Part shown: positions 44,734 through 55,808 of the stretch, piece after piece
How positions within the stretch are numbered: the stretch's first letter is position 1
Layout of the letters: each line of letters begins with the position of its first letter
NCBI RefSeq assembly: GCF_025527015.1
Contig: NZ_JAODIM010000043.1
Coordinates: forward strand, 1,452,879-1,516,878
Origin: Winslowiella arboricola
GTDB taxonomy: Bacteria; Pseudomonadota; Gammaproteobacteria; Enterobacterales; Enterobacteriaceae
Reading direction: 5' to 3'
DNA length: 64,000 bases
The notes under the pieces: model-generated
Database searches by the model: none
What the model saw: the letters and a program-made list of their open reading frames with translations, nothing else
What the model was told of the DNA's origin: nothing
Made by a program: the position numbers and the translations under genes

Positions 44734-46344
44734 ATGAGCCAGCATAACGCAATTGCTCCGTATCGCCAGCCTGCCAGCGGACGCCCGGATATTTATGCCA
44801 AAAACAGCCGTGGCTCAATACTGCTGTTTATTCTGCTGCTGGTACTGGGTATTGCCTTTGCCGGGGTGAATCTGTTTCGGGATGTGCAGGATGCGGGTAT
44901 CAGCGGCGTCAGCTATATCCCTTTTCTGCTGCTGGGACTCGCGCTGTTAATCGCGCTAGGTTTTGAATTCGTCAACGGTTTTCACGACACCGCTAACGCG
45001 GTCGCCACAGTGATCTACACCCACTCACTGCCGCCGACCTTTGCCGTGATCTGGTCAGGCTTTTTTAACTTTCTTGGCGTGATGCTTTCCAGTGGTGTGG
45101 TGGCGTTTGGCATTATTTCGCTGCTGCCGGTTGAGCTGATTTTGCAGGCGGGCAGCGGCAAAGGGTTCGCCATGATTTATGCCCTGCTGTTTTCGGCGAT
45201 TATCTGGAATCTTGGCACCTGGTGGCTGGGCCTGCCCTCTTCCTCATCGCATACGCTGATTGGTTCAATCATTGGTGTCGGCATCGCGAACGCGCTGATC
45301 CATGGCCGCAGCGGCACCAGCGGCGTCGACTGGGATCAGGCGCTGAAGGTAGGCTACGCACTGCTGCTGTCGCCGCTGATTGGCTTTATCGCTGCCGGAC
45401 TACTGTTGCTGCTAATGAAGCTGTTTATTCGCAATCGCCAGCTATACCGCGCGCCGGACGGCAACCATCCACCGCCGCTGTGGATCCGCGGTATGCTGAT
45501 TCTGACCTGTACCGGCGTCTCTTTTGCCCACGGCTCGAATGACGGGCAAAAAGGCATGGGGCTGATTATGCTGATCCTGGTGGGCAGTATGCCGATTGCT
45601 TATGCGCTGAATCGCTCGATTCCGCCACAAGAGATTCCGCGCGTGGTGGTGCTGGCGAACCAGACCGAACAACAACTGCTGCAACAATTTCCGCCCCACG
45701 CCCGGATGGATGCGCCGCGATCGGTACTTACCGCCTATGTGGCCAATGGCGAAGTGCTGCCGCAGGTGATGCCGGCGCTGGGGCAACTGATAGGCTCGAT
45801 TGGCGACGAGATCGGCCACTATGGCGATCTGGATAATATTCCGGCGCAGGCGGTGGCGAATACCCGCAATGATATGTATCTGGCATCGGAGAGCATCAAG
45901 CTGCTGAAATCCAGCGAGCTAAAATTGCCTGCCGCCACGCAACAGAGCCTGACTGCGATAAAAAAAGAGCTGGATCGCGCCACGCGCTTTATCCCGTTCT
46001 GGGTCAAAGTGGTGGTGGCGATTGCGCTGGGTCTTGGCACCATGGTGGGCTGGCGACGGATTGTGGTGACCGTCGGTGAGAAGATTGGTAAAAGCCATCT
46101 CAGCTATGCGCAGGGTGCCAGCGCGGAACTGGTAGCGATGGCGACGATTGGCGCCGCTGATGGTTTCGGTTTGCCGGTTTCCACTACCCATGTTCTCTCA
46201 TCAGGAGTAGCGGGAACCATGGCGGCGAACCGTTCCGGACTGCAAATCGCCACCTTACGCAATCTGGCCTGCGCCTGGCTGCTCACCCTGCCAGTTTCAG
46301 TGCTGCTGTCAGCATTGCTCTACTGGCTGTTTAGCCAGATTTAG
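44734..46344 (+). CDS. PiT-family inorganic phosphate transporter
   Basis: 536 residues, ten to twelve TM helices. Signature repeats are GFEFVNGFHDTANAVATVIY (N-terminal) and AHGSNDGQKGMGLIM (C-terminal), which define PiT phosphate permeases; SSSSHTLIGSIIG also fits. It differs from E. coli PitA in a longer cytoplasmic loop (about 290-420) and an N-terminal hydrophilic extension, suggesting a different subfamily. It would import phosphate with protons as a metal-phosphate complex. Confidence 0.9.
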   Translation: MSQHNAIAPYRQPASGRPDIYAKNSRGSILLFILLLVLGIAFAGVNLFRDVQDAGISGVSYIPFLLLGLALLIALGFEFVNGFHDTANAVATVIYTHSLPPTFAVIWSGFFNFLGVMLSSGVVAFGIISLLPVELILQAGSGKGFAMIYALLFSAIIWNLGTWWLGLPSSSSHTLIGSIIGVGIANALIHGRSGTSGVDWDQALKVGYALLLSPLIGFIAAGLLLLLMKLFIRNRQLYRAPDGNHPPPLWIRGMLILTCTGVSFAHGSNDGQKGMGLIMLILVGSMPIAYALNRSIPPQEIPRVVVLANQTEQQLLQQFPPHARMDAPRSVLTAYVANGEVLPQVMPALGQLIGSIGDEIGHYGDLDNIPAQAVANTRNDMYLASESIKLLKSSELKLPAATQQSLTAIKKELDRATRFIPFWVKVVVAIALGLGTMVGWRRIVVTVGEKIGKSHLSYAQGASAELVAMATIGAADGFGLPVSTTHVLSSGVAGTMAANRSGLQIATLRNLACAWLLTLPVSVLLSALLYWLFSQI

Positions 46345-47531
46345 ACCGGGGTTTTCTGCGGCAGACTGAGCATCCGCACAGTGATGGCCGCTGCCAGTAG
46401 CACCACCAGCGCCGCCGCCAGGTAGATCGATTGCATGCCCCAGAAGCCGATTAATATCCCGGCGACCGGACCGCTCAGCCCTAATCCCAAATCCAGAAAG
46501 GCGGAATAGGTGCCCAGCGCACTGCCCTGGCTCTGCGGCAACACCTGCTTCACCGCCTCGACGCCGAGCGCCGGGAATACCAGTGAGAAGCCAGCGCCGG
46601 TCAGAAAGGCACCGAAATCCACCAGCAGTGGCGAACTGGCCTGCCAGATAATTAACAAACCGGCGCACTCAATCAGCAACGAGAACAGCGACACTTTCAG
46701 CCCGCCAAAACGGGTAATATAACTGCTGAATACGATGCGCATCATAATAAAGCCAAGGCTGAACAGCGTCAGCGCCAGCGCCGCGCCGCTCCAGTCACGA
46801 CTGGCGTAGTAGAGGGTGATAAATGAAGCAATAACGCCGAAGCCGATAGTGCCGAGTCCCAGTGCGAAACCATACAACCAGACGCGGGAAAAGACCTGAC
46901 GAAACGGCGTGCGGCTGGTGACGCTGACTTTGATTGCCGGTTTTCTGCTCGCCATCCAGAACCCCACTACGCCCATCAGAACAATCAGCGAAGCAAAGCC
47001 AGCCAGACCAGACAGCTGATTCAGCATCACACCCAGCGGCGCACCGACCGCCATTGCCAGATAAGTCGCCACGCCGTTCCACGAAATCACCCGGGCGGTT
47101 TGCGTTGTCCCCACCACATTAATGCCCCACAGGGTTGAACCGGTACTGGTAAAGCTCTCGCCGACACCGAGAAACAGTCGTCCGACCGCCAGCAGCAGCA
47201 GGCTTAACCAGGGCAGGTTCTGCGCCAGCATCGCCACAATCGTCAGTACGCCGCTCATACCACAGCAGACCAGTCCCAGCATCACCACGCGTTTGGGTCC
47301 GAGCATATCGGCCAGACGCCCCGACTGCGGACGACTCACCAGGGTAGCGAAATACTGAATGCTGATAATTAAACCGGCCAGCAGCGAGCTGTAACCGAGC
47401 TGGTTATGCACGAAACCCGGCAGCACGGCCAGTGGCAAACCCACTGAGAGATAACAGAAAAAGGTAAAAACAATTACCGAGAAAATACGCTTATTAAGCT
47501 GGGTGTTGCTGAGTGCTGCGGTCGAAGACAT
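46341..47531 (-). CDS. MFS transporter, YhhS-like
   Basis: 396 residues, 12 TM segments. Close to E. coli YhhS in blocks such as SVGLPLAVLPGFVHNQLGY, SGRLADMLGPKRVV and GAGFSLVFPALGVEAVK. YhhS-type transporters export sugars or drugs such as arabinose or glyphosate when over-expressed. It overlaps the PiT gene end by 4 bp in a converging arrangement, and no terminator is visible between them. Confidence 0.88.
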   Translation of the reverse strand: MSSTAALSNTQLNKRIFSVIVFTFFCYLSVGLPLAVLPGFVHNQLGYSSLLAGLIISIQYFATLVSRPQSGRLADMLGPKRVVMLGLVCCGMSGVLTIVAMLAQNLPWLSLLLLAVGRLFLGVGESFTSTGSTLWGINVVGTTQTARVISWNGVATYLAMAVGAPLGVMLNQLSGLAGFASLIVLMGVVGFWMASRKPAIKVSVTSRTPFRQVFSRVWLYGFALGLGTIGFGVIASFITLYYASRDWSGAALALTLFSLGFIMMRIVFSSYITRFGGLKVSLFSLLIECAGLLIIWQASSPLLVDFGAFLTGAGFSLVFPALGVEAVKQVLPQSQGSALGTYSAFLDLGLGLSGPVAGILIGFWGMQSIYLAAALVVLLAAAITVRMLSLPQKTPV

Positions 47532-47627
47532 GCTAAAGCCGTTAACGGTATATAATTAACACCCTATCATACGCATAGCATGCTAAGAGATCTTGCTAAG
47601 ATTGCTCAGCGCATTCACCGGAGGCTT

Positions 47628-48590
47628 ATGAGTCAGATAAAATGTGTCATTCTCGATGATTATCAGCACGTCGCGTTAAGCCTCGCGAACTGGCACAGCA
47701 TCAGCGATCGCGTTAGCGTCGTCGCCTTCACTGATCACCTCTCCGACCGCGCACAGCTGACCGCGCGGTTAAAAGACGCCGCTATTGTGATCGTAATGCG
47801 CGAAAGAACCCCGATCGATCGCCAGCTGCTTGATCAGTTGCCTGATCTTAAGCTGCTGATTACTTCTGGCATGCGCAATGCGGCTATTGATCTCACTGCG
47901 GCGCGGGAAAAAGGCGTGACGGTGTGCGGCACCGCCAGCGCTGCGGATGCGCCACTGGAACTGACCTGGGCGCTGACTCTCGGGCTGGCGCGTCATCTGG
48001 TTACTGAGAATAATGCATTCACCCGCGGCGGCGTCTGGCAGCAAACGGTGGGCACCACGCTTGCCGGCAAGCGGCTGGGAATTATCGGCCTGGGGAAAAT
48101 CGGTAGCCGGGTCGCCACTATCGCGCAGGCATTTGGCATGCAGGTCTGCGCCTGGAGCCCGAATCTGACGCCAGCACGGGCCGAAGCGGCTGGAGTTGAA
48201 TTCTGCGCGCAGAAAAACACGCTGTTAGCGCAAAGTGATTTTGTCACCCTGCATATGGTGTTGTCAGAACAAAGCGCCAGGCTGATCGACAGCGCAGATT
48301 TTGCGGCGATGAAAGCCAGCGCTTACCTGATCAATACCTCAAGGGCCGGATTGATCGCGCCCGGAACGTTGGTTAACGCCTTAAAAAATCAGCAAATCGC
48401 GGGCGCGGGCATTGATGTGTTTGAGCAGGAGCCGGTGGCAGTTGATGATGAGTATCGTCAGTTACCCAATCTGCTGGCTACGCCGCATCTGGGCTATGTC
48501 AGTGACAGCAATTATCAGCGCTATTTTACCGAAGCGCTGGAAAATATCCGCGCCTGGCTCGATCAGCAGCCGATCCGCGAGATAACTTAA
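47628..48590 (+). CDS. D-2-hydroxyacid dehydrogenase family protein
   Basis: 320 residues from ATG 47628, where CGGAGG lies at the right distance; the ORF extends further upstream without support. NAD-binding motif GLGKIG (154-159), catalytic arginine region INTSRAGLI, glutamate in FEQEPV and histidine in ATPHLGYVS. The family reduces 2-keto acids to D-2-hydroxy acids (SerA, PdxB, glyoxylate reductase types). Substrate not predictable. Converges on dusC with a 4-bp overlap. Confidence 0.92.
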   Translation: MSQIKCVILDDYQHVALSLANWHSISDRVSVVAFTDHLSDRAQLTARLKDAAIVIVMRERTPIDRQLLDQLPDLKLLITSGMRNAAIDLTAAREKGVTVCGTASAADAPLELTWALTLGLARHLVTENNAFTRGGVWQQTVGTTLAGKRLGIIGLGKIGSRVATIAQAFGMQVCAWSPNLTPARAEAAGVEFCAQKNTLLAQSDFVTLHMVLSEQSARLIDSADFAAMKASAYLINTSRAGLIAPGTLVNALKNQQIAGAGIDVFEQEPVAVDDEYRQLPNLLATPHLGYVSDSNYQRYFTEALENIRAWLDQQPIREIT

Positions 48591-49525
48591 CCGGCAACGC
48601 GCTGGATAAGGCTGGCAATCTCCGCTGAGCGCTTCAGGGTGCGAATCTGGCTAAACAGCTCGCTGGCCTCGGCATACTCTTTACGCAGATAACCCAGCCA
48701 CTGCTTGATGCGCGCCACATGATATAACCCGGTGTCGCCCTGCTTCTCCAGCCGGGTGTAGTTCTGCAACAGCTGCACCACCTGCGGCCATGGCATTCGC
48801 GGCTCGTTGTATTTAATTACCCGGCTCAGATTGGGCACATTTAGCGCACCACGGCCAATCATGACCGCATCACAGCCGGTGACGGCGAGACAATCCTGCG
48901 CACTTTGCCAGTCCCATATTTCACCATTGGCAATCACCGGAATGGTCAGCCGCTGGCGGATATCCGCTATCGCCTGCCAGTTAATCCTTTCGGCTTTATA
49001 GCCATCCTCTTTGGTGCGGCCATGCACCGCCAGCTCGGTTGCCCCGGCCTGCTGCACGGCGTCAGCAATTTCAAACTGACGCGCACTGGAATCCCAGCCA
49101 AGACGAATTTTCACCGTGACTGGCAGATGGTCCGGCACCGCTTCACGCATCGCTTTCGCACCGCGATAGATCAGCTCGGGGTCTTTCAGCAAGGTCGCGC
49201 CGCCGCCGCTGCCGTTAACCAGCTTTGAAGGACAACCGCAGTTAAGATCAACACCCCAGGAGCCAAGCGCCACCGCGCGGGCGGCGTTTTCCGCCAGCCA
49301 CTGCGGGTACTGACCTAAAAGCTGCAGACGCACGCGGGTGCCCGACGGCGTATGGCTGGCATGCCGCAGTTCAGGACAGAGACGATAGAACGACTTTTCC
49401 GGCAATAGCTGATCGACCACCCGCAAAAACTCGGTAATGCAGAGATCGTAGTCATTCACCTCAGTGAGCAGTTCACGTACCAGAGAGTCGAGAACGCCTT
49501 CCATTGGAGCCAGTAAAACCCGCAT
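48587..49525 (-). CDS. dusC: DusC, tRNA-dihydrouridine(16) synthase
   Basis: 312 residues from ATG 49525, matching the E. coli start [11 protein letters not shown]; a further ATG at 49540 is in frame. FMN-dependent enzyme reducing uridine 16 in the D-loop of tRNA. The catalytic cysteine is C98 in NCGCPSK, the same number as in E. coli. The motifs GSGGGATLL and [12 protein letters not shown] hold FMN phosphate. Over 70 % identical to E. coli DusC by eye. Confidence 0.97.
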   Translation of the reverse strand: MRVLLAPMEGVLDSLVRELLTEVNDYDLCITEFLRVVDQLLPEKSFYRLCPELRHASHTPSGTRVRLQLLGQYPQWLAENAARAVALGSWGVDLNCGCPSKLVNGSGGGATLLKDPELIYRGAKAMREAVPDHLPVTVKIRLGWDSSARQFEIADAVQQAGATELAVHGRTKEDGYKAERINWQAIADIRQRLTIPVIANGEIWDWQSAQDCLAVTGCDAVMIGRGALNVPNLSRVIKYNEPRMPWPQVVQLLQNYTRLEKQGDTGLYHVARIKQWLGYLRKEYAEASELFSQIRTLKRSAEIASLIQRVAG

Positions 49526-49647
49526 GCTGATTACACTCATAAAAATTGACGCGCAAGTTTAAGGGTTTTCGCGAAGATGTGAAACGGGGATAAAGCGCGG
49601 GAGAAGAAAAAATCATGGGCCGCTAATGCGGCCCACTACCACGGTGA

Positions 49648-51075
49648 TTAACCGTTATTGCCTGGGTTCGAACGGCGCTGACGCGTCACGTTGGTCCGTG
49701 GTGCACCGCTGCTGCTGCCAGCCGGTTTGCTGCCACGCGCGGCAGGCGCTGCGCCCTGACGACGCTGACCATTGCCCTGGCTACGTTCACCGTTGCTCGC
49801 GCTGCGATCGCCACTGCTCTGACCACCACGCTGGCCCTGCGCTGGCCCACGACCGCGGCCGCCGCCATTGCCGCCACGACCACCACCGCCGCCACCTGAA
49901 CCACGACCATTCTGAATTGGCTCAGCTTTGATGCTTGGGTCCGGCTCGTAGCCTTCGATCGCGCTGCGTGGCACTTCACGCTTCAGCACACGCTCAATAT
50001 CACGCAGCAGTTTATGCTCGTCGACGCACACCAGTGACAGCGCTGCGCCGGTTGCTGCAGCACGACCGGTACGGCCGATACGGTGGACATAATCTTCCGG
50101 TACGTTAGGCAACTCATAGTTAACCACATGCGGCAGCTCTTCAATATCAAGACCACGCGCCGCGATATCAGTGGCGACCAGCACACGGATACCGCCATCT
50201 TTAAAATCACTCAGTGCGCGGGTACGGGCGCCCTGACTTTTATTACCGTGGATCGCCGCTGCGGTGATGCCATCTTTGTTCAGCTGTTCCGCCAGATGGT
50301 TAGCACCGTGTTTGGTACGGGTAAACACCAGCACCTGCTGCCAGTTGTCACGGCCAATCAGGAAGGACAACAGTTCGCGTTTGCGTTTCTTATCAACAAA
50401 CATCACATGCTGAGTGACCTGCTCAGAAGCGGTATTACGACGCGCCACTTCCACCTGCTCAGGATTGCTCAGCAGTTTTTCCGCCAGACCTTTAATCTCA
50501 TCAGAGAAGGTCGCAGAGAACAGCAGGTTCTGACGCTTCGCAGGCAGTTTAGACAGCACACGACGGATATCGTGGATAAAGCCCATATCCAGCATACGGT
50601 CAGCTTCGTCCAGCACCAGAATTTCAACGTGGGAGAGATCCACGGCATTCTGATGTTCCAGATCCAGCAGACGGCCAGGTGTCGCCACCAGCACATCAAC
50701 GCCGCCACGCAGTTTCATCATCTGCGGGTTAATGCTGACGCCGCCAAACACCACCATTGAACGGATGTTCAGATGTTTGCTGTACTCGCTGACGTTTTCG
50801 CCCACCTGCGCCGCCAGTTCACGGGTCGGTGTCAGGATCAGCGCGCGCACCGGGCGACGGCCTTTCGCGTGCGGATTGCTGCTGCTTAACAGCTGCAACA
50901 GCGGCAAGGTAAAGCCTGCGGTTTTACCGGTACCGGTTTGCGCACTGGCCATCAGGTCACGACCTGCCAGCACTACCGGGATCGCCTGACGCTGGATTGG
51001 CGTTGGCTCAGTATAGCCCTGCTCTTCAACAGCGCGCAGAATGTCGGCACTCAGGCCGAGAGAATCAAATGACAT
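49648..51075 (-). CDS. rhlE: RhlE, DEAD-box RNA helicase
   Basis: 475 residues. Q motif FDSLGL...[10 protein letters not shown], Walker A AQTGTGKT (45-52), DEAD (156-159), SAT in LFSATF and HRIGRTGRA. The C-terminal ~90 residues are Gly/Arg-rich ([19 protein letters not shown]), an RNA-binding tail. It acts in ribosome assembly and RNA turnover. In E. coli rhlE is close to dinG, whereas here a 40-kb block lies between them. Confidence 0.97.
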   Translation of the reverse strand: MSFDSLGLSADILRAVEEQGYTEPTPIQRQAIPVVLAGRDLMASAQTGTGKTAGFTLPLLQLLSSSNPHAKGRRPVRALILTPTRELAAQVGENVSEYSKHLNIRSMVVFGGVSINPQMMKLRGGVDVLVATPGRLLDLEHQNAVDLSHVEILVLDEADRMLDMGFIHDIRRVLSKLPAKRQNLLFSATFSDEIKGLAEKLLSNPEQVEVARRNTASEQVTQHVMFVDKKRKRELLSFLIGRDNWQQVLVFTRTKHGANHLAEQLNKDGITAAAIHGNKSQGARTRALSDFKDGGIRVLVATDIAARGLDIEELPHVVNYELPNVPEDYVHRIGRTGRAAATGAALSLVCVDEHKLLRDIERVLKREVPRSAIEGYEPDPSIKAEPIQNGRGSGGGGGGRGGNGGGRGRGPAQGQRGGQSSGDRSASNGERSQGNGQRRQGAAPAARGSKPAGSSSGAPRTNVTRQRRSNPGNNG

Positions 51076-51248
51076 AAATTAGAGTAACTCCGGATCCGCC
51101 CTGACCGTGTTCGACGGTGTAGTTTCCAGGGGGATAACTTGACGCCAGGCGAGCCTGACGTTTGAAAGGGGGGCACAAACTACGGTGCGTAAGTTTGGGA
51201 TTGTAACATCTCTGCCGCCAACTCCCTAATTCTACCTGACAGAGCAAT

Positions 51249-51281
51249 AAAAAAGAGGCTGATTGCTCAGCCTCTTTTTTT
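51249..51281. terminator. bidirectional terminator between rhlE and ybhQ
   Basis: AGAGGCTGA and TCAGCCTCT pair around TTGC, flanked by A6 on the left and T7 on the right. It ends ybhQ-strand transcription and lies in the long rhlE leader region (51076-51292). Confidence 0.85.
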
Positions 51282-51292
51282 CCGCGCCGCCT

Positions 51293-51685
51293 TTAGCCGC
51301 GCTTTTTTTCTACATTGCGTGCTGGCTCTTTCGCCAGCAACGAGACCACGGCCGGTCCGGCTACCATCAATACACCAATACCGCCGAGCAACAGGTTGTT
51401 GTGAATCACCCGTGACAGCAGCAACAGCACCAGCATCGCGGCACCGAAGTAGTACGTGGTGGTGACGTCTTCAAGGAAGTCACCGAGGTTGCGCAGGCGT
51501 GGAATGCGCTGTGTCAGCATCATAGCAACGAACACGCTGCTATACATCGCCAGTAAAACCATGCTGACCTGGACCAGCGCCTGATGCTTCCAGCCCCACA
51601 CCAGGGCGGCGATAAGCAACAGGTGCAGTGAAATATGTACACAGGTTTGTCCGGTGACAATCTGAATACGGTTCGACCATTTCAT
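51293..51685 (-). CDS. ybhQ: YbhQ, inner-membrane protein
   Basis: 130 residues, four TM helices (about 15-35, 40-60, 80-98, 100-118). Conserved with E. coli YbhQ in MKW...TGQTC, TTTYYFGAA and the ending AGPAVVSLLAK. The ATG at 51685 was preferred over the adjacent ATG at 51688 because AGGAG lies at the better distance. Function unknown. E. coli has the same ybhQ-ybhP-clsB-ybhN order. Confidence 0.94.
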   Translation of the reverse strand: MKWSNRIQIVTGQTCVHISLHLLLIAALVWGWKHQALVQVSMVLLAMYSSVFVAMMLTQRIPRLRNLGDFLEDVTTTYYFGAAMLVLLLLSRVIHNNLLLGGIGVLMVAGPAVVSLLAKEPARNVEKKRG

Positions 51686-51867
51686 CATTTTCTCCTGGCA
51701 GACCCAATTAAAGGTCGCCCAAGCTGTTACCGACAGGTGCCGGTGACAATTTCCTCAGACTAACGCAATTTTCGGATTTTGCCGCAAATTACCGCTCATA
51801 TCGGCACTCTTTTGTGACAAAGACTACACTTTATCCTTAACAAAACGAAAAGGAGAGCGCACACAGT

Positions 51868-52629
51868 ATGTCACAAAATGCGCAAGGATTTTCATTTAAA
51901 GTCCTGACGATTAACACTCACAAGGGTTTTAGCGCCTCCAACCGGCGCTTTATTCTGCCAGAACTGCGTGAAGCAGTGCGTGCAACCAGTGCAGATATTG
52001 TCTTGTTACAGGAGGTGATGGGCACCCACGAAACGCATCTGTTAAACGTGGAGAACTGGCCTGAAACACCCCATTACGAATTTCTTGCCGATACCATGTG
52101 GAATGATTATGCCTATGGCCGTAACGCGGTCTATCCCGAAGGACACCATGGCAATGCGGTGCTGTCGCGTTTTCCTATCGTTACTTACGAAAATCTCGAT
52201 ATTTCGGTTCCCGATAGTGAAAAACGCGGCATGCTGCACTGCAAAGTGCAGGTGCCGGACCGGGATATCACTCTGCATGTTATCTGCGTTCACCTTGGAT
52301 TGCGCGACGCGCACCGCAACGCGCAGATGGATATGATGTGTCAGCTACTGCAATCTCTACCCGCCGATGCGCCGGTAGTGGTTGCCGGGGATTTCAATGA
52401 CTGGCAGCAGCGCGCCAATCAGCTGCTGGCGGAAGGTGCAGGTATGGAAGAGGTGTTCAGCCGTGAAAATGGACGGCCAGCACGCACCTTCCCTGCCCGC
52501 TTCCCGCTGCTGCGCCTCGATCGAATCTATGTGCGCAATGCCAGCGCCAGTCATCCGCAGAAACTCCCGCGCAAACCCTGGTCACATCTCTCCGATCATG
52601 CGCCGCTGGCTGTGGAGATTCATCTATGA
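51868..52629 (+). CDS. ybhP: YbhP, endonuclease/exonuclease/phosphatase-family protein
   Basis: 253 residues of the EEP fold. Metal and phosphate ligands: NTHKGF near the N-terminus, E in [15 protein letters not shown] and SDHAPL at the C-terminus. It probably cleaves a phosphodiester in lipid or nucleotide substrates. First of a three-gene operon with clsB and ybhN; its stop overlaps the clsB start (ATGA), which fits a role in phospholipid handling. Confidence 0.94.
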   Translation: MSQNAQGFSFKVLTINTHKGFSASNRRFILPELREAVRATSADIVLLQEVMGTHETHLLNVENWPETPHYEFLADTMWNDYAYGRNAVYPEGHHGNAVLSRFPIVTYENLDISVPDSEKRGMLHCKVQVPDRDITLHVICVHLGLRDAHRNAQMDMMCQLLQSLPADAPVVVAGDFNDWQQRANQLLAEGAGMEEVFSRENGRPARTFPARFPLLRLDRIYVRNASASHPQKLPRKPWSHLSDHAPLAVEIHL

Positions 52630-53870
52630 GTATGCAATGGCGCGATGGCAACCGCATTCGCTTGCTGGAAAATGGCGAAGCGTTTTTCCCCCGGGTCCAT
52701 GGCGCGATCCGGCGTGCGCAACATTACCTGCTGCTGGAAACTTTTATTCTGTTTGAAGACCAGGTCGGCAAGGATCTGCACGCCGAACTGCTGGCCGCCG
52801 CCCGGCGCGGCGTAAAAATTGAAATGATGGTCGATGGCTATGGCTCACCGGATCTGTCGGACGAGTATGTTCACAGTCTGACCGCCGAAGGGGTGCGCTT
52901 TATCTATTACGACCCGCGCCCGCTGGTGTTTGGTATGCGTACCAATGTGTTTCGCCGCCTGCATCGTAAAATCGTGGTGGCGGATGGCGAAATTGCCTTT
53001 GTTGGCGGCATTAACTTCTCCGAAGAGCATATCTCCAGCTACGGCCCACAGGCCAAGCAGGACTATGCGGTTGAGGTGAAAGGACCGATTGTCGAGGATA
53101 TTGCGCGCTATGTGCAGCAGCAGATCGGCAGCGAACAGGTGACGCGCCGCTGGTGGGGACATCGCTCTCATCGCCCGGCGCACAACAGTACGCCGGGCGA
53201 TGCGCAAGCGCTGTTTGTGTTTCGCGATAACGATCAGCACCGTGATGATATTGAGCAGCACTACATGGATATGCTGCGCAAGGCGCAACAGGAGGTGATT
53301 ATTGCCAATGCCTACTTTTTCCCTGGCTATCGCCTGCTGCGTGAGATGCGTGAGGCGGCAAAGCGCGGGGTCCGGGTGAAACTGATTGTGCAGGGCGAAC
53401 CGGATATGCCGATCGTCAAAGTCGGCGCCGAGCTGCTGTACAACTATCTGCTGGATGCCGGGGTGGAGATCTATGAGTACATTCGCCGCCCGCTGCACGG
53501 CAAAATCGCCGTGCAGGATCAGCAGTGGTCCACCGTGGGTTCCAGCAATCTCGATCCGCTGAGCCTGTCGCTGAACCTGGAGGCCAATCTGGTGATTCAT
53601 GACCGTCAGTTTAATCAGCTGTTGCGCGACAATCTGGAAGGGTTAATCGCACGCGATTGTCAGCGCGTTGACGGCAGCAAACTGCCGAAGCGCAGCTGGT
53701 GGCAGCTGAGCAAAAGCGTGCTGGTGTTCCACTTTTTACGCCACTTCCCGGCAATTGCCGGCTGGTTGCCCGCCCATACGCCAAAGCTGGCGCTGGTGGA
53801 ACCGCCGGTGCAACCGGAAATGGAAACTCAGGATCGTGTCGAAACAGATAATCCGGGGGCAAAATCCTGA
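52626..53870 (+). CDS. clsB: ClsB, cardiolipin synthase B
   Basis: 414 residues (E. coli 413), phospholipase D superfamily. The two HKD motifs are HRKIVVAD (113-120) and HGKIAVQD (291-298). It joins phosphatidylglycerol (or another alcohol acceptor) to make cardiolipin at the inner membrane. Coupled to ybhP upstream and to ybhN downstream by 4-bp and 1-bp overlaps. Confidence 0.97.
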   Translation: MSMQWRDGNRIRLLENGEAFFPRVHGAIRRAQHYLLLETFILFEDQVGKDLHAELLAAARRGVKIEMMVDGYGSPDLSDEYVHSLTAEGVRFIYYDPRPLVFGMRTNVFRRLHRKIVVADGEIAFVGGINFSEEHISSYGPQAKQDYAVEVKGPIVEDIARYVQQQIGSEQVTRRWWGHRSHRPAHNSTPGDAQALFVFRDNDQHRDDIEQHYMDMLRKAQQEVIIANAYFFPGYRLLREMREAAKRGVRVKLIVQGEPDMPIVKVGAELLYNYLLDAGVEIYEYIRRPLHGKIAVQDQQWSTVGSSNLDPLSLSLNLEANLVIHDRQFNQLLRDNLEGLIARDCQRVDGSKLPKRSWWQLSKSVLVFHFLRHFPAIAGWLPAHTPKLALVEPPVQPEMETQDRVETDNPGAKS

Positions 53871-54838
53871 TGTCAAAAGCTCATCCAACCTGGGCGCGGG
53901 TCAAAAAAGCGCTGACGTGGCTGTTTTTTATCGCCGTTATTGCACTGCTGGTGGTATACGCCAAAAAAGTGAACTGGGAAGATGTCTGGGACGTCATTAT
54001 CAACTACAACCGCACGGCCATTCTGGCAGCGGTTGCGCTGGTGGTGGTCAGCTACGCGACCTATGGCCTCTACGATCTGATTGGTCGCGCCTACTGCGGT
54101 CATAAACTGGCGAAGCGTCAGGTCATGCTGGTGTCATTTATCTGCTACGCCTTTAACCTGACGCTCAGTACCTGGGTCGGCGGCGTGGCGATGCGTTATC
54201 GCCTCTATTCCCGTCTCGGCCTCTCCGGCAGCACCATTACACGCATCTTCTCACTGAGTATTGCCACTAACTGGCTGGGGTATATTTTGCTGGCCGGAGT
54301 GGTCTTTAGCGGGGGAATGGTGCCGATTCCCGCCGGCTGGTTTATCGGCGAAGGCACTCTGCGCATTATCGGCATGGTGCTACTGGCGGTGGTGGTGCTT
54401 TACCTCGGCCTGTGCGCCTTCTCAAAACGTCGCCGCTGGACGGTAAAAGGACAGAAACTGGCGCTGCCGTCACTGCGTATGGCGCTGTTTCAGTTTGCCG
54501 TCTCCTGTGCCAACTGGATGGTGATGGGCACCATTATCTGGCTGCTGCTGGCGCAGAAAGTCGATTATCCGATTGTGCTGGGCGTGTTGCTGATCAGCAG
54601 TATTGCCGGGGTGATTATTCATATTCCGGCAGGAATTGGCGTGCTGGAAGCGGTATTTCTGGCGCTGCTGAGCGGGCAACATGCCTCACATGGCGCGATT
54701 ATCGCCGCGTTGCTGGCCTACCGGGTGATCTATTTTATCGCCCCACTGTTGCTGGCGCTGGTGCTCTATCTGTGGCTGGAGGGGCGCGCCAGTACGTTAC
54801 GAAAAAAGAATGAGCTGGAACGCGAACCCTCGGCGTAA
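53870..54838 (+). CDS. ybhN: YbhN, UPF0104 membrane protein (LPG flippase-like)
   Basis: 322 residues, eight or so TM helices with the UPF0104/MprF-like core (FNLTLSTWVGGVAMRYRLYS, GVIIHIPAGIGVLEAVFLAL). Its start codon shares a base with the clsB stop (TGATG). In E. coli this protein acts with ClsB and YbhP genes, and the family resembles lysyl-PG flippases, so lipid translocation is plausible. Confidence 0.94.
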   Translation: MSKAHPTWARVKKALTWLFFIAVIALLVVYAKKVNWEDVWDVIINYNRTAILAAVALVVVSYATYGLYDLIGRAYCGHKLAKRQVMLVSFICYAFNLTLSTWVGGVAMRYRLYSRLGLSGSTITRIFSLSIATNWLGYILLAGVVFSGGMVPIPAGWFIGEGTLRIIGMVLLAVVVLYLGLCAFSKRRRWTVKGQKLALPSLRMALFQFAVSCANWMVMGTIIWLLLAQKVDYPIVLGVLLISSIAGVIIHIPAGIGVLEAVFLALLSGQHASHGAIIAALLAYRVIYFIAPLLLALVLYLWLEGRASTLRKKNELEREPSA

Positions 54839-54842
54839 CACG

Positions 54843-54870
54843 ACAAGGTACGGCGGGCGCCGTACCTTGT
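54843..54870. terminator. hairpin between ybhN and ybhL
   Basis: ACAAGGTACGGCG (54843-54855) and CGCCGTACCTTGT (54858-54870) form a perfect 13-bp stem with a 2-nt loop, between convergent ybhN and ybhL. No T run. Confidence 0.85.
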
Positions 54871-54877
54871 ATTACGT

Positions 54878-55588
54878 TTAGCGGCGATTACCGAAAATAC
54901 GCAGCAACATCAGGAACAGGTTAATAAAGTCGAGATAGAGGGTCAGCGCGCCCATAATCGAGAAACGACGCAGATTCTCTTTATCATCGACATTGATCCC
55001 TTCACCGATATTTTTCAGCTTCTGGGTGTCATACGCGGTTAAACCGACAAACACCACTACGCCGATATAGGTCACAGCCCACATCAGTGCAGTGCTTTTC
55101 AGCCAGATATTGACCAGCGACGCCAGCACAATACCGATCAGCGCCATAAACAGCATACTGCCCATTCCGCTTAAATCGCGTTTGGTGGTATAGCCCCAGA
55201 AACTCATGGCGCCAAACATCCCGGCGGTAATAAAAAAGGTACTGGCGATGGAGGAGTAAGTGTAAACAAGGAAAATGCTGGCCATCGTCAAACCGGTTAG
55301 CGCCGAATAGAGCATAAACAGCCCGGTGGCGACCACCCCGCTCATCTTATGCACCATCCCCGACAGCACAAACACCAGCGCCAGCTGGGCGATAATCAGT
55401 CCGAAAAAGGTGATGCGGTTGGCGAACACCAGCTCCATGACCGCTGGCGTATTGGCCGCAAACCAGGAGACAAATGCCGTCAGTAACAGGCCACAGGTCA
55501 TCCAGCCATACACCTGCGCCATATAGGTTTGTAGTCCGGTGCTCGTCTGTTGAACAATCGAATCGTTCGACCGTGGAAATCGATCCAT
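54878..55588 (-). CDS. ybhL: YbhL, Bax-inhibitor-1 family membrane protein
   Basis: 236 residues from ATG 55588, with AAGGAG upstream; the longer frame is not supported. Seven TM helices of the BI-1/TMBIM (UPF0005) type, with the family block GLTAYDTQKLKNI and the C-terminal LYLDFINLFLMLLRIFG. Members act as pH-gated calcium channels or stabilise membranes; the role in bacteria is uncertain. Confidence 0.95.
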   Translation of the reverse strand: MDRFPRSNDSIVQQTSTGLQTYMAQVYGWMTCGLLLTAFVSWFAANTPAVMELVFANRITFFGLIIAQLALVFVLSGMVHKMSGVVATGLFMLYSALTGLTMASIFLVYTYSSIASTFFITAGMFGAMSFWGYTTKRDLSGMGSMLFMALIGIVLASLVNIWLKSTALMWAVTYIGVVVFVGLTAYDTQKLKNIGEGINVDDKENLRRFSIMGALTLYLDFINLFLMLLRIFGNRR

Positions 55589-55808
55589 GATGCGCTCCTT
55601 AGCGTTAAGTAAAAGTGACCACTTTGAAGTTTGGCACAAGCCGCAGCAAATTGGCATCGTTACAGTTTTACCATTCATTTCGCCATCAATGCGCGATAAC
55701 TATCAAGATTACCGCCGCCAGGCCGATAGTGAGGCACACAGGAGCTCGCCTGACAGGAAGTTATCATCGTTTTTACTGTAATAACTTCACTGTTCACCGG
55801 GGAATTCT

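Noticed and set aside
50083..50760. 225-codon open frame on the plus strand
   Set aside because: Antisense to the conserved helicase core of rhlE; no ribosome site or family features.
52845..53600. 251-codon open frame on the minus strand
   Set aside because: Antisense to clsB, which has both HKD motifs; no recognisable protein pattern in the antisense frame.
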